NCBI GenBank assembly: GCA_003864495.1 | Contig: ML133465.1 | Coordinates: 1,490,789 to 1,554,788 of the forward strand | Source: Nemopilema nomurai | Taxonomy: Eukaryota; Cnidaria; Scyphozoa; Rhizostomeae; Rhizostomatidae | Reading direction: 5' to 3' | DNA: 64,000 bases | Part shown: one piece after another, positions 12,214-24,900 of the stretch | How the letters are laid out: every line of letters begins with the position of its first letter | Numbering within the stretch: the first letter of the stretch is position 1 | Program-made: the position numbers and the translations under genes | The notes under the pieces: generated by a model | The model's input: only the letters and a program-made list of their open reading frames with translations | Databases searched by the model: none | What the model was told of the DNA's origin: nothing

Positions 12214-13657
12214 ATATGGTGAGAATTGAAATTCAAAAGCTAAACATGCGATCGCCAACTCTGCCAGAAAATTTGTTGTCCTCGAACATGCGCGCTTCGT
12301 GTCCATAACTTTACGTCACAGCTCGCTAGTGTCTAGTCCCCCTTCGCCATTTTTTGGTTGAAAAATTATTGTCAGTTTAGCGGTGTTTAAGTTTGTTTTT
12401 AATAGTCTTCTTGCTTGAAATAGCTAATGCGAACTATTTTTCCTACACAATTGTGGGTGGAGAAATCGATTGAACGAATAAAAAAAATGGTTTCATTTCC
12501 TCTTTAAGCACAATGCTATTTGAGCAAGGGCACAGTGCTGCCCCTGTAGAGTCATGGCAGGAAAGGAAGCTGCTCCTACTGCCCCCATGCTTCCGTCGCC
12601 CATGGGGGCATCAGTATTAAATATTTTTTCCTTTGATGTAAAAATGAAAGCAAATAACATGCACTTTTTGTTGTATAAACGCTTTTTAGAGTTGAATTAA
12701 TTGTTTGCCCAAACACAATTGGGTCCACAGCGTTTTCATTCTTCACCTCAGTGTGATCCACAGCTTTCTCTTGCTATACATGGGTGAGACTCTTGATTTA
12801 TTGGTGTGGTGTTAGCACAGGACCTTTTCCAATCGCTCCTTTCATTTTCATTTGAACTTTTAAATGATTGTCTTGGATTTTTCGAACCACGCAATGCCTC
12901 GTGACAACAAATTCTTTTTTCTCTTTTCACACTTGATCGTTGTATTTTTATTGCTCGGAGAATCTTTTGTGCTGAGGGACCATTCGAGAATCTTGTACAG
13001 TATTTCACAAGACATTGGTAAAGTGCTTTTTTGAAAACAACCTTTAGTAAAGGTACAACTTAGTATAAGCAAAAATGTACGAGTTGCTATTGCATCGCGA
13101 TTGAAAGTATTTTGCATGAATTCATTATGTTAAGTGACTCTAGCATCAAGTGGATGGCACTAAATGTAAACTAAATTGAATGGTTGGTGAAATGATAAAG
13201 TGAAATGAAATCATTTAACTTTATCCAAGTAGTTTTATGTCATTTTATAATCATACAATACTATACGAGTGGTGTAGTTTTTCTCTGGATCTATCCCAGA
13301 AGAAAATCCTTCTTCCATCCTACCTAGAAACAACAAATTTCGCAGACATTTTCATCTCAGAACCAACTTGGATCTTTTCAAGTTGCCTAGAAGGTTGTTT
13401 AATGCTTTTGGCATTTACTTCCCCGCCCGATGCCTATTTATGTGTAGCTATTTCTGTTGACCACTCAGTATCTGTAGTTTAAATGTGCTATGCACCCATT
13501 GCTAATTATCTAAAACTTTAAAACATTAGATTAAAAGGATTGAAGGGAAGATCAACAAGGCTGAAATGATATGAAGACCTCATTGAGTAAATTAGGCTAG
13601 GCAAGTTATTCTGCCCAGGCCTGCGTACTCTGTGGTGACCTTTGAGGAGGAGGAGGA

Positions 13658-13722
13658 GGGTCGCACGAAAAAGTACTTTTTGTATGCAAAAACTGATTCC
13701 GCTTTTCCTAGCTATTGTGAAA
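13658..13722. repeat. Solitary arm of a dispersed inverted-repeat family
   Basis: The segment CGAAAAAGTACTTTTTGTAT followed by GCAAAAACTGATTCCGCTTT closely matches the arms of the inverted repeat at 54446-54795. A partial relative (CATCCGACACTCCC near 31036) also occurs. It looks like one end of a MITE family present at three places in the window. Confidence 0.55.
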
Positions 13723-15241
13723 TTACATAGGGTAAGAAACTTGGTAAAATAACTGTATTTTTTATAACTGAACACACTGTACTTGAACCCAAGCTTTGAT
13801 CTAAAGATTTTGTAATGAAAATTAACATGAATAGGAAAATGAAAAGTTATTACCCAAGACCAAACTGTCTCGTCCTGCCCCAAATATGGACCAAGATGAG
13901 ACAAGATTCTTTTATTTGTAAGATCTTTCCTAGTTTTTATTACATTAGTATGAAAAACTTGAAATATTTGCCTAAACATAGAAAAGTGTAATCATTAATT
14001 TATTTTGAAGTTGAAGTAAATCATACGGCATTCAAATCATTTTTATTCGCATTCTTATCTGGATCATTTATTGGGCAGAAGCAAAAAGGCATAATATTGG
14101 GGATGTAAGTGTAAACAATAGGGAAGGTTATGCGCAACTGAAAGGGTGTTTGAGCAATGGACCATTGTCTCCGTACCTTTCACCTCTAGCTGATATTTGG
14201 TTTCACATCAAAGCTACCTGGGGCTTCTTTTAATCTACCCATCGGCTGAAGCTGTGGAGGGCATCTTTCGTTTCATTTGCGACTTCTTTCAGGATTTCCT
14301 CGCAGTTTGGCTGCAATGTATTATTTATAATACCTGTGGAATGAGACTAAGAATTGATAAAGACATGGGGGTAAGAATAGAAAAAATTCTATGATACACA
14401 CGCCGGTGGGGTATTCAACAAATGCACGTCGGTCAACTAACTATGAATATATTTCCGGGGAATAATGGCCCTGCAAATTATCTCCATAGATAATTACATT
14501 ACTTTTTTAACACGAACTGGTAATCTTTATTCTTTTCTAAAGGTTGTCTAATAGGATAGCAATGACAGAATTTTGTTTAGAATTTTAAGCTCCTAATCTG
14601 GTAATAGAATGCTCCGGCTCAATAGGAAGAAATTCCCTCGCAGTGGGTGCCGCTGCGCTTAGGCAGATCTCGAGGTGGCAAGCGGCCAGAACATGTCAGA
14701 ACAAATATTTCCAAGAAGGCCCCCAACCCTTGTCGATCGCTGCTAAAAACTTTGGGATCGTGGGAGGTAATTTAGCCAGGAAGCCCCCTGTTGTCAAACC
14801 TAAAATCCCCATTTTGGCCCATATTTAGAGGTCTCCGTGTGTTCATTTCTAAGACTACGCCGACTATAGCTCATCAAACCTAGGTGCTTCTTCAATTTTC
14901 TCTACCTAAACCTAGAGTTATAAATTTGAGCAAATCTTGTAGATATCATACGCATCTTTTAGAATAACTTTATAAATGCATGGAATGTATTTTATCTACG
15001 CTTGTTCAATACGTAAATAAATAAATAAAAAATGGCATTGTGATAGCTAATGCCTAGATTTGCCCTAAGATATTATTCGGAATCCTTTGTAACATTGCGT
15101 AACATTCTGGGCTTTCTTGAGTTTGGTTATATGGCATTTGGCTATTCATTAAAGTGAAATTGAATCTGTTAGTCGAATTGGAATTTCACAACATTGTACT
15201 TAAAAGGAATATTAGAATTTGCCAAATGATAATTCTATGAT

Positions 15242-15636
15242 TACACGCTTTTTTTATAAGGAACCTACCTCAAGGCCTAGTTCCAAAAGTTCCTTATTCG
15301 TAGACCTCAAGTCGTCAGATTTTATTACCAAAAGTTCCTTAAAAGTTCCTTAATTTTCACTGCACATCAACAAGCCTTAACACTTAATAGAGAGAGGGGC
15401 GAGACAGCATATGCGGAAACTACTCAATGAAGCACTTGACACACGAATAGCAAACAATATGCGAGTATTGGCTGCAAATGAATGGAACCGGCTTTTTAGT
15501 TCTTGATTCTTGCAGTTATGAAAATTCTACAAATCGAAAAGTTCTTCAGGGATTTCGTTTTTAGTAGTTCTTTGAATATTTTGGCTATCTACATGTAGGT
15601 TCTTTATAAAGAGATTCCTTTTAAAAAAAGCGTGTA
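15242..15636. mobile_element. TA-flanked MITE, copy 1 (391 bp)
   Basis: Element 15244-15634 between TA dinucleotides. Terminal inverted repeats begin CACGCTTTTTTTATAAGGAA at the left and CACGCTTTTTTTAAAAGGAA on the complement at the right. It shares nearly its whole length with the element at 31999-32399 and has no coding capacity. TA duplication suggests mobilisation by a Tc1/mariner-type transposase. Confidence 0.85.
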
Positions 15637-16324
15637 TTGTGTACAGTGAGATTTTTACTTTAGGTTCCAACCATTCAATGCCAAATCATTGCTCAGTTAC
15701 TTAGATAACAACTTAAAATTCTGAAGACCTTATTTTACACATTTCGTAAAAATTCTGGCAATACAGCTCTGCAATAGTGAAAGTTAATTTGAAGAACAGC
15801 GTTTTGAAAAAGTTATCGTTATACATGATCGATTGAATGACCCAGGGTTGATTATCTTCAAATCACACCACCAGACCAACCTTTCTTGGCCCAAAGCAAA
15901 ATATTTTACCTTGAATTTGATAATAATGAGCATTGTTCTTCTTGAGCTCTACAACATCTGTCTTCCTTAAAAAGAGCCTCTTGTCTGCAACAGTATCATA
16001 GAGAGAAGTTAAAAATTTGAATATGGACACTTAATTTCAAATCCCCAAAAGTTATTTAGAACGACGAGCACATTGTACAAAGTAGACTTCATTGATGCTT
16101 TCATGCGAACGCCAAAGAAAGTGAAATTGGGATCCTTGACCACATTAATTTTTCAAATATGTTCTTCATAAAAATTTAAAGGATTTGAGCTTCTTGTACC
16201 CGGTACGTTTCAATAATGTGTCTTAATTTTGTGGTGCGAAGAACAAGATAATCAAAAAAGTTGAACGCAGCTGAATGTTGGAATACACCGTAGATCAGAA
16301 GTCCAAGGTAAATAGCTAAATTTT

Positions 16325-16396
16325 AACCAAAAAATATCTTCATATGTGCATAAAAATATCTTCATATGTGCATAAAAATATCTTCATATGTGCATG
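16325..16396. repeat. 22-bp tandem triplication
   Basis: Three consecutive, nearly identical units built on ATATCTTCATATGTGCAT. A short local duplication with no evident function. Confidence 0.85.
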
Positions 16397-17982
16397 CTAT
16401 TTAACAACCTGTCTCGAGCAGCTGCACCCCAGAAACATCAGCCGGCTCTTTCAAGCAAGGGAAGATTGCAAAGGCCCGACGGATAATGTCAGCCTTTGAT
16501 TCCGACGATTTCTGCTCCACTCCATTGTAATGAATTCTGAAAATATATATTCCATCTCTCCTCGTAAAATTCACCTTAAATTAGAAGGTACCGTATCCCC
16601 CTCATTTTCCAGTTTCATTTAATTTTTCTATTCTCTTTTGTAATTTCGTTCTGTTACTGTTGCTTATAATTTTTTTTAAAATTCAGATTGTATAATAATA
16701 ATTTATATCACAAGCGTATGTAATAGGGCACTGGGCTTGATAACCTTTCATGTTTATCTCGGTGTCCTAGGCAACACTCACGGACATTATCTTTATAATT
16801 CTTTAATTCTTCTTTATGTTTAAGACAATAAGTAAATATATTTTTAATAAACACGCTGTAAAAATGTTGCTTAATGGAAGAAATTTGAATTTCTTCTTGA
16901 GTCTCGTCAAAACAATTTTGAATTCCTTTACAGGGAAGGTTATCTTTACAATGTACAGCATTGTCTTGGGCAACAAAGATTATGATTGACCCATTTTGCC
17001 AAGGTTTTTGCAAATAAATTCCACAAACGTTTCACTTGTTAAATGCAGATGCAGCACTTGCTAAAAAGATACATACGGTGGTGGGAGCGAAACTGTAGGA
17101 GACAAGTGGTTTTTAGCAACACATCTATTTAGCATTTCATTTTCATTTTGGCAATTCGTTCTTGTGCCCTTTTCACGATCTTTTGTAGTTCCTTTGACTG
17201 GGTTCCTAGGAAAACGGCAACGAAGTGCTAGTGCCAGACCCTTCTTTCGCGGACCTGATCACACAATTACTGTCATCTTCGTAACTTTAGCGTTGAAAAG
17301 CATAGAAACAATTTGTATGATAGAAATACTGTTTTCACATATTTTTCAGCACAAACCATTTTTTTTAAAAACATTAATAAAAAGAATTGGGTAGAGGTGC
17401 AATTTGAAGACAAGCTTTTCTTCCCCTGAAGATCTAGCACATTGTCTTTGAATTTTGGTCAGTGATCCATAAACAGAAATTGAAACTTTCTTGTACTTGA
17501 AGGAGCCTTGCGGTTTTACGGTTTTCTGGGCACTTTGTTACCGAAGCCAAAATAGTCTGTTCTCAACAGTCAAAGCGAACCCTGAAATAGAAAGGGTGAC
17601 TGCCCGTGAAATGTTTGCTATTTGGTTGTTACGTACGATTACCTGCTGATATTTAGGCAAGTGAAATTGGATGAAAGCGATATTTGATCCGGGATTCCAC
17701 ATTAGGTGGCTCCTGAATAGAAGAGTAGGATGGGGTTTCCCGAGCTCCTGCCAGCAACGATATTTCTTGCGTGTCCTATGCTGCTTATGGTGCAGCGCTT
17801 TCACGGTAGGTAGACAAATTCGAGTGAAATTATCTAACAAATGTAACTGTTTCAAAATGATATCCACCGACCGAAAGTAACAGAAACAAGCCACAGGCTT
17901 GTAGCGACTTTATCCAGCTCTTTATTTGCCTTGTTTCGTTCGCTTTGTTTTAAATATACGCTTAACTGCACATATATTAAGG

Positions 17983-19418
17983 CATGTTTTCAGTGGCGGA
18001 CTGGCCCCCTATAAAATATGGCGAAAAGGGCCCCATCTTTGCAGAGAAAGGGCCCCATTTTAGGAATATGAGGCCTTACGGCATCCCATTACGAATGAAA
18101 AATGTCATGGATGACAACAAAACTGAAGTTGAATATATTGTCATTGCATGTGGTTGTAGAAAGGATTGGGTTAAAATTAAATTGTGACGTTTTTAACTTG
18201 AGTATGACTTGTGTAGGATTTGGATCTTTTAACATTATGGAATTCTCTGTAATTTCTATTTCTCATAGACCCTGGCGCAGTTTATATCCACAGCATTAGT
18301 TGTAGAGTTCACTTAGATTTATTCCTGGGGCGAGGGTCGAAGCTAGCAACAAAGTAAAGGAGTTGTGATTCAGTAGTTAACTTTAAAAAAAACTCCGTCG
18401 TTAACTATTTCTTTTACTCAAACCATGGCATTTAGATAATGCAATGCGAAATCTAGTTTTAACACGAACGGGTAAGGTATTGCCTCGTGGAATGTAAAAT
18501 TGACATAAAAAAATGTCAACTTTGTGAATTGACATAAAAAAGTTTTGTGAAAAAATCGTATGTAAGCATGTATTGAGTCTGAAATAAAGACAGAAAACTA
18601 CCTTTAATGGATGATTATCTAAAGTTCAAGGGAACCTTCTTGTTACGATTTAGCTATGATTTTCTTAGCATCCAAACATGAAATTTTCGTACAGCTGTAT
18701 AGAAACGAATTTGATGAAAATATCTGCAAACTGGCCCCAAATGTTACCATAGAATATCTGATAGTGATAATAAGAAAGCTAAATCTCCATCTCGAAGCAG
18801 TTACCCCGTAATTGGGTATCAACAAACCATTATTTTGAGTTCAAGTTTTGTTGGCTTTTCCTGAACTTTGGCTTGATTTTTCGCTATTACAAGCCTTTTC
18901 TATTTTTGGTTTTTGATAGAAATTTGGACAATCCAATAAGCGTTCAATAAATTCCTCATGGGAACCACACCTTCTGCAGAAAGAATCAGTATACTTTCTT
19001 CTGTAGTTTGCTATTAGGTCTGCAAACTTTAGTTCAAATTTTAGTAGGAATGTGGCTTCCTCGCACCGCAGATATTCTTTCATTTTAAAATTACCATCCT
19101 ATAAGAATCTGAGGTTAGTTTTCTTCTTATTTTATCCTTGCTTTTACAAGAAGGTACCTTGCGCAAAATTACTAAAATCCAAATCAGACCAAATTTCATT
19201 ATTTAATGTTAAATTTCAATTATACTCTGCTCCCATTTGTAATCAACAGCTCAACTTTGCTTTTCCAGCCACATATGCTATGTTGGTCAGAAATTGACCG
19301 ATTTTGATGAAGTGTTTACTTGACCACGCCCCAATTTTTTAGACCACACCCACCTAGGCCCCTCTCAGTTCTTCATGGCCGGTTAAAAATTCTGAGCCAG
19401 TCCGCCACTGCATGCTTT
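17983..19418. mobile_element. hAT-type non-autonomous element with 8-bp target duplication
   Basis: Element 17991-19410 starts CAGTGGCGGACTGGC and ends with its exact complement (15-bp terminal repeats). The flanks CATGTTTT (17983-17990) and CATGCTTT (19411-19418) are an 8-bp duplication with one mismatch. Terminal CAGTGGCG and an 8-bp duplication are typical of hAT transposons. The interior has only short frames (for example 18841-19083 on the minus strand) without recognisable transposase motifs, so it depends on a transposase in trans. Confidence 0.85.
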
Positions 19419-20454
19419 TGTAAAACCTTAGTTGGTTTTTGTAGGCTGTAACACGCGTCATTCGTCCATCGACTCAATCCTTTCGTTAAATTTTCATTCG
19501 CCTACCTTCATGTTATGCTTTGTAAATCACTAGTTTTATAGATGCTCATAGTTTTCTAGATATATCTGAGCTTATTGTTCTAGATGCTCATAAAAATACA
19601 AGTTGTGAAAACAAAAAGCTGTTTTTGCAAGTAAATAAAGTCAAATTAATATTTAAATCCACAGCAACAATGCTCTGACACGTAATCAGGTTTGCTTGGT
19701 CAATTAAAAAGAAATGATATAAATAGAGGACTTTCATAAAAGTTTAAAAAAAGCAAAACGTTTGACTGCAGTGCAGGGTTTATCGAATCTAAACTTAAGT
19801 CATTGTATTTTCCGCAGGGAAACTAGAGCTTGTCGAAATGTCTGCACCCCAATTCATGGGCTGTGCACTTTAGCCTTCTGCAATAGCTTACAATCTAAGG
19901 AGCTCACTTACTTCGTGCTGCTTGCAGCCCTTCCCAGAAGTACCTTTTTCCCAGAATTTTCTTTTTCTAAGAATTTTCTTTTTCCCAAAATTTTGTACCG
20001 AAATTAGTGACAGTACATTTAGGACCTGTTTACACGGTCCATTGAAGTTGAGGGCCTGTTTACACGGGCTGGGCCTCTTTGCTGGGGAACAAAATTATTG
20101 CGCTAAAATTATTGCGCACAGGGGTCCCCAGGGAAGCATGCAGTAATTAGCTTCTTTGAAAAGGTTATACAGTCGACAAGTTGACACCATGCGTGGAAGC
20201 ACATAATTAGAAGAAGGAGAAAGAAGCGAAGACGTTGATGCCAACTTTTTCGCTTGGTGTTCTTCTTTGAAAAAAATGCAAGGGTATTTTCCAATAAGGG
20301 CGATGAAGGTTGCTCTGAAAATATTGTAACGGCGGTGAAATTTCCTGCAAAAGAGATGAACGAGAAGAAGGTATACGGCTGTTATGTTAAAAGAAGATTA
20401 TGAAAGACATAAAGGTCTGAACACGACTTTTTTGTTTCACTCTTCAACCAAAAC

Positions 20455-21415
20455 TAAAAGCACGTGGGAGAAGGGCCGGTCCGCCTCGTGTAAATGCAAT
20501 AAATCTCAACCTCGAAGAAGAGGGCAGGGCCCAATGATGTAGAAGCGCCGAAGGTTTGACCATTGTGCCCTGTGAGGCAAGATTTGTTTTGAAATGGTGG
20601 AAAAAGGAATCAGCAGCAGTACTGAGCCCTTTTAAGGGGTGGTTTAGTGATATTCGGAGCTGACTTTTAACGTGTAAAGTGGTGAGTTTTCATGAAACTT
20701 TTCTGATATTTCTATTTCCGTTCGAATTTTGGCGATTCGTTCATGTATTGCGACGTTTCAAGCGTATCTAGTGCTAGCTAGGCTGCTACGGTGCATTTCT
20801 AACATATTCTATCTGTGTTTGTAAGTCTTCTATTGCAACCCAATAAAGTTATTACTACTTTGGAGATTATTACTACAAATAAACTCTGGAGATGACATGT
20901 TATTCTCACTAAAGAAGCGAACTTTCTGGCATTAAAAGGCAGAAATGTGACTAAATACGCCTAAAATGAAAGTTGACAGTAGCTCACATTTTGAAGAACG
21001 CTGTACGGTATTCTAGTGAATTAAAGTGAATGAATTACAAAAACTTTCTTCAGAAAGTTTGAGTTCATCAAACATTTGCTTTGCAATGTTTTTCAAATTC
21101 ATACGAGTACGCCGCAGTAGCTGTCAGTCATACAATTACTTAGAACGCTGCAATAAAAAGAACGAATCGCCAAAATTATTACGGGAATAGAAAGATAAAA
21201 TATATGTCAAGATAACTCACCACTTTAGGCACTAAAAACCAGTGTAGAACTTCACTCGATAAGGCCTTACTTTTCGCGAAATTATAAGGGCTCAGTAGCG
21301 GCAAAGATTCCTTTGCCACCATGAAAAATGGCCGCAAAACATGCCTCACCCTGTCGCCTTCGGCCCTTTTATATCATGGGATGGGCCTAGGCGGACCATG
21401 TAATCGGCCCCTAGA
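20455..21415. mobile_element. Element with long imperfect inverted repeats (about 330-bp arms)
   Basis: The left arm (about 20455-20790) and the complement of the right arm (about 21100-21415) share an ordered series of blocks: GGTCCGCCT, GGCCGAAGG/GCCGAAGG, GTGAGGCA, ACTGAGCCCTT, AAAGTGGTGAGTT and AATTTTGGCGATTCGTTC. The interior is about 300 bases. The copies of GGCCTGTTTACACGG at about 20030-20068, just outside, may be part of the left terminus. No coding capacity. Exact ends and target duplication are not resolved. Confidence 0.6.
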
Positions 21416-21604
21416 CCCCTAGCTTCTATATCTCCGAATGTGTGTTGTCTTAACACTTGACTTGAAAGAAACTTCAAGTCGAGTCTTAAAAACATGGTTT
21501 AGCCTTTTGGCGGCAAAATCCTTGTCAATTCAATATCTACGTATAGTGCTGTTCTGAATTCTGCTGTATTTTATTGCATCGCATTTTATTTTATCGAATT
21601 TTAT

Positions 21605-21800
21605 TTCATTGCATTATATCGTATTGTATTGTGTCACATTGTATTGTATTGTATTGTATTGTATTGTATTGTATTGTATTGTATTGTATTGTATTGTATT
21701 ATATCTTTTTGTGTTGTATCACATTGTATTGTATTGTGCTGTATCGCATCTTATTGCATCGCTTCATGTTGCATTATATCGTATTGTATTGTACCACATA
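21605..21800. repeat. (TTGTA)n pentanucleotide microsatellite
   Basis: A pure (ATTGT)n core at about 21637-21697 with degenerate flanks on both sides. All three frames stay open through it because the unit is free of stops, so the short frames there are not genes. Confidence 0.95.
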
Positions 21801-21941
21801 CAGTTTGCTGTTCTGTTGCACAACTGCAGCAATAAACTGCAAGGTTATGTTCATACAAACCAGTAATTCAAAATAGCAACTTTTCATTTTCGGAGTGGTG
21901 TGCTTGCGACTCATGAACAATTTACTCTGCATGAATTTCAG

Positions 21942-24900
21942 GTGCTGATGCTGCTAATGTATTCGTTTCGCCATCGGGAAGAGATACCAAAGCATGTGGA
22001 AAGCTTGAGCAGCCGTGCCAGTCTTTGACGCATGCAGTTGAGAAACAAGCTCGCACTGGGGATGTGGTCAAAATCAGTGGACACTTTCGTAAATTGGAAT
22101 TAACCCGACCTATTGTCAGTGCCGACACGCAGTTCAGCTCGATAAATATCACATCTTATAACGGGTCTCTGACAATAACAGATAAATCTAACGCTGGTTA
22201 TCTTTTTCAGTTTGAAAGACCACTTAAAAGCAATTCAACCTATATTGTCAACATTGCGAACCTGACTTTCCACAATATCCATATCATTAACATGCGTAGT
22301 TATGCAAACGATGTCCTTGCGATGAGCTGGCTTATATCTGATTGTCGCTTTACGTTCAATTCCAGCGCCCAAAAACCATCATACATCGCAATTGGGAAAG
22401 GCATTAGGCGCTTCAATTTGAAGATGGAAAGATGTTTCGTGCACGGGGGAAACGTAGCTAAATGGTTTGAGGTGCGGGTGTCAGTGAAAAACACGAGCCT
22501 AATTTCGATCGAAATCAGCAATTCAACATTTTACAACATGGCCAGCGTTATACGTGCCACAGAGTTGGACATCAATAAGCCCGTTTTCTCGACAAAAATA
22601 CTATTTTTAGTCAGGAAATGCATTTTCTATTCGGACAAAAGTATCAAATTTAAAGAAACGCTGTTTGCTATTGAAGGTCCTTTGTATACTCTGAAACTGC
22701 CTTTGAGAGTTTTCGTGCAGTTGCTTGACTCCAAATTTCTAAATCGCTCTGTGCAAACGAGTTCTAATAGGGCTGCCGTGGTGTTTTCCAGAGGTTTTGT
22801 TAGCTTCCAAGCAGTTGGATGTGTCTTCAGTAACAATGCTGGTAGCTCCGGAGGAGCACTGAACCTCAACACCCGCAAAAGCCGCCTGCTGGAGCGCTGC
22901 CTCTTCGAAGGCAATGCAGCCATTGTAGACAGCATCTGCGGGAATTCGATGCTGATGGGCAACGGAGGCGCTGTTCTGATCAGCGGTGAATTCAGACAGT
23001 CGCAAACGGTCATCCAATCGTCTGTGTTCAGGAACAATGTTGCATCTTGCTACGGCGACTCTGTTTATGCAGTCAAGGACTACTCGATAAAGCTACTAGA
23101 TTCCTCCATTGTTCTTGATCTGGGAAAAGGGTCTTCTGCCGTCAAGTTGTCACAACGGGCGTTATGGTATACAGAGAGCCATCGATTCTCAGCAGTTGCG
23201 AGTAACGTAACTGTTGCGCGTGCTTCGAGCGAGTTGCAGCTCAGCTTCTTTGCGAGCACCGTGCAGCTGGATGCCTTTCGACAAGTCAACTTGCAGTGTC
23301 CATCTGGGTACAACGCCAAGGTAGTAAGGATGAAATCAGGAGAAAACAATCAAAGAAACGCATACTGCTTACGGTGTCCCGATAAAACTTACACGGTCGG
23401 AGCCTCATATGCAAACATTTCTTCACTGGCTGAAGGCAAACGCAGAATCAAGTTCCACATCCGGAATTGTCAGAAATGCCCTTTTGGGGCAACTTGCAAC
23501 CGCCAATTGAGAGCCAAGCCGAACTTCTGGGGTTATGAACACGGAAGTGCGGTGCAGATGGTAAGCTGCCCACCAGGGTACTGTTGCCGTGCACAGTCAG
23601 AATGCAAAACATTCGACTCGTGCAACTCGAGAAGGAGAGGAGTGCTGTGTGGGCAATGCGCTGAAGGCTTCTCCTTGAGTTTGCTTTCCAACAAATGCTT
23701 ACCGAAAGGCAGTTGTAGCGTCGTGGCTTCGTGGGCAGCTGTTGTTGCCTGTTCCTTGCTGGCCTTGGCGGTCTTAGCATTCATGCAAGAAATGATTGCT
23801 TTCATCCTGCGAGTCTTTGTAGGCCGGAAGTCACCGCTCGTTTCTTGGAAAAGTCGCAAACTCCACCGAAGCATTATGGGAAGGAGCCTATTGGGCACTG
23901 CAGGGTCATTACTTGAAGATGACTCAAATAACGGCGAATCTGCCAAAGACTTTTGGATCGACCAAGCGTGTAGCCATGAAGCTGAAGATAAAAACACACG
24001 AATACCTATGCACGTCCAGTCGGGAATGAAATCGCAACACAAGAATATGAACTCGACATCTGGTGGAATGATAAAAATTGTGTTCTTTTACTATCAAATG
24101 AGTGCTCTGACCATGTTATACAAAACATCGCCCAATATTTCTGTTTTCAAGTTTTTTTTCAATTTCGATCTAAGCTTCTCGGGAATCAACAAGATATCCT
24201 GCCTGCTACCAGAAATTGGAATTGTTCGTAAAACTATCCTGAGGTCCGCCCTTCCAGTGACAATGCTGTGCTGTGCGCTGATCTTCTACTTGGCTCTAAA
24301 ATCGATAGCTCTGATCTCGCAAAGGCCACATACTCGGCGTTTGGTTAGTTCAATGAAAACACGCCTTCTGGCCGCAATACTTCAAGTTTTGCTACTGGGC
24401 TACGCAAACCTCACATCGAATACCCTGCTCCTGCTCACCTGTGTATCACTTGCTAATGGGAAAAAGGTGCTGTACATTGGTGGCCAGTTCGAGTGCTACC
24501 AGCCCTGGCAATACGTCTTGTTGTCACTCTTCATCGTTTGGTCTGTTCCGCTGGTCTTTTCGCTTCGTATAGCAATAAAGCGGATTGGGCGTGGCACTCT
24601 CTGTGTGAATGGCTTCTACGCGGCATTACTATTTCCCCTGCCTTATGTTTTGTATACATGTGCAAAAAGATGCATCAACACAATAAAACAATGCCAGGAA
24701 AGTGAAGGAAAGAAAGAAGAAGAAGAAAAAGAAGAAGAAGAAAAAGAAGAAGAAGAAAAAGAAGAAGTAAGATACATACCTTTCAGTGACCATCACCCTG
24801 CGACATCTGAGCCTGACATGAAAATCTCTGATTCCAGCAAAATCACTTTCATGATATTGAAGATTCTTGGAGGGCCATATCGCATCAACAAATCTGCACG

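Larger units (their letters stand above)
9328..12507. mobile_element. TTAA-flanked DNA transposon (Kolobok-like), degenerate
   Basis: Element 9332-12503 is bordered by TTAA at 9328-9331 and 12504-12507. The ends are inverted repeats: GAGGAAATGAAACCA at the left and the complement of AGAGGAAATGAAACCA at the right, one base having been lost at the left. Inverted similarity continues inward for about 200 bases, including GTGACGTAAAGTTATGG at about 9515-9531 and its complement at about 12303-12319. TTAA target duplications together with a THAP domain are typical of the Kolobok superfamily. piggyBac also uses TTAA but lacks THAP. Inside are a broken THAP gene on +, an acidic reading frame on + and a broken P2X7-C-like gene on -. 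No intact transposase is present, so the element is dead or non-autonomous. Confidence 0.8.
12508..17982. other. Gene-poor intergenic region
   Basis: About 5.5 kb with no gene I can support. It contains the TA-type MITE at 15242-15636, a solitary repeat arm near 13660-13720 and a triplicated 22-mer at 16325-16396, described separately. Short open frames here match no family I know and have no consistent splice context. Confidence 0.4.

Noticed and set aside
12748..13117. Minus-strand frames that might be the N-terminal part of the split hAT transposase
   Set aside because: No zinc-finger or other transposase motif could be recognised; kept only as a test in the nested-insertion finding.
21574..21876. 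Three overlapping Cys/Ile/Val/Leu/Tyr-rich frames
   Set aside because: Translation of the (TTGTA)n microsatellite.
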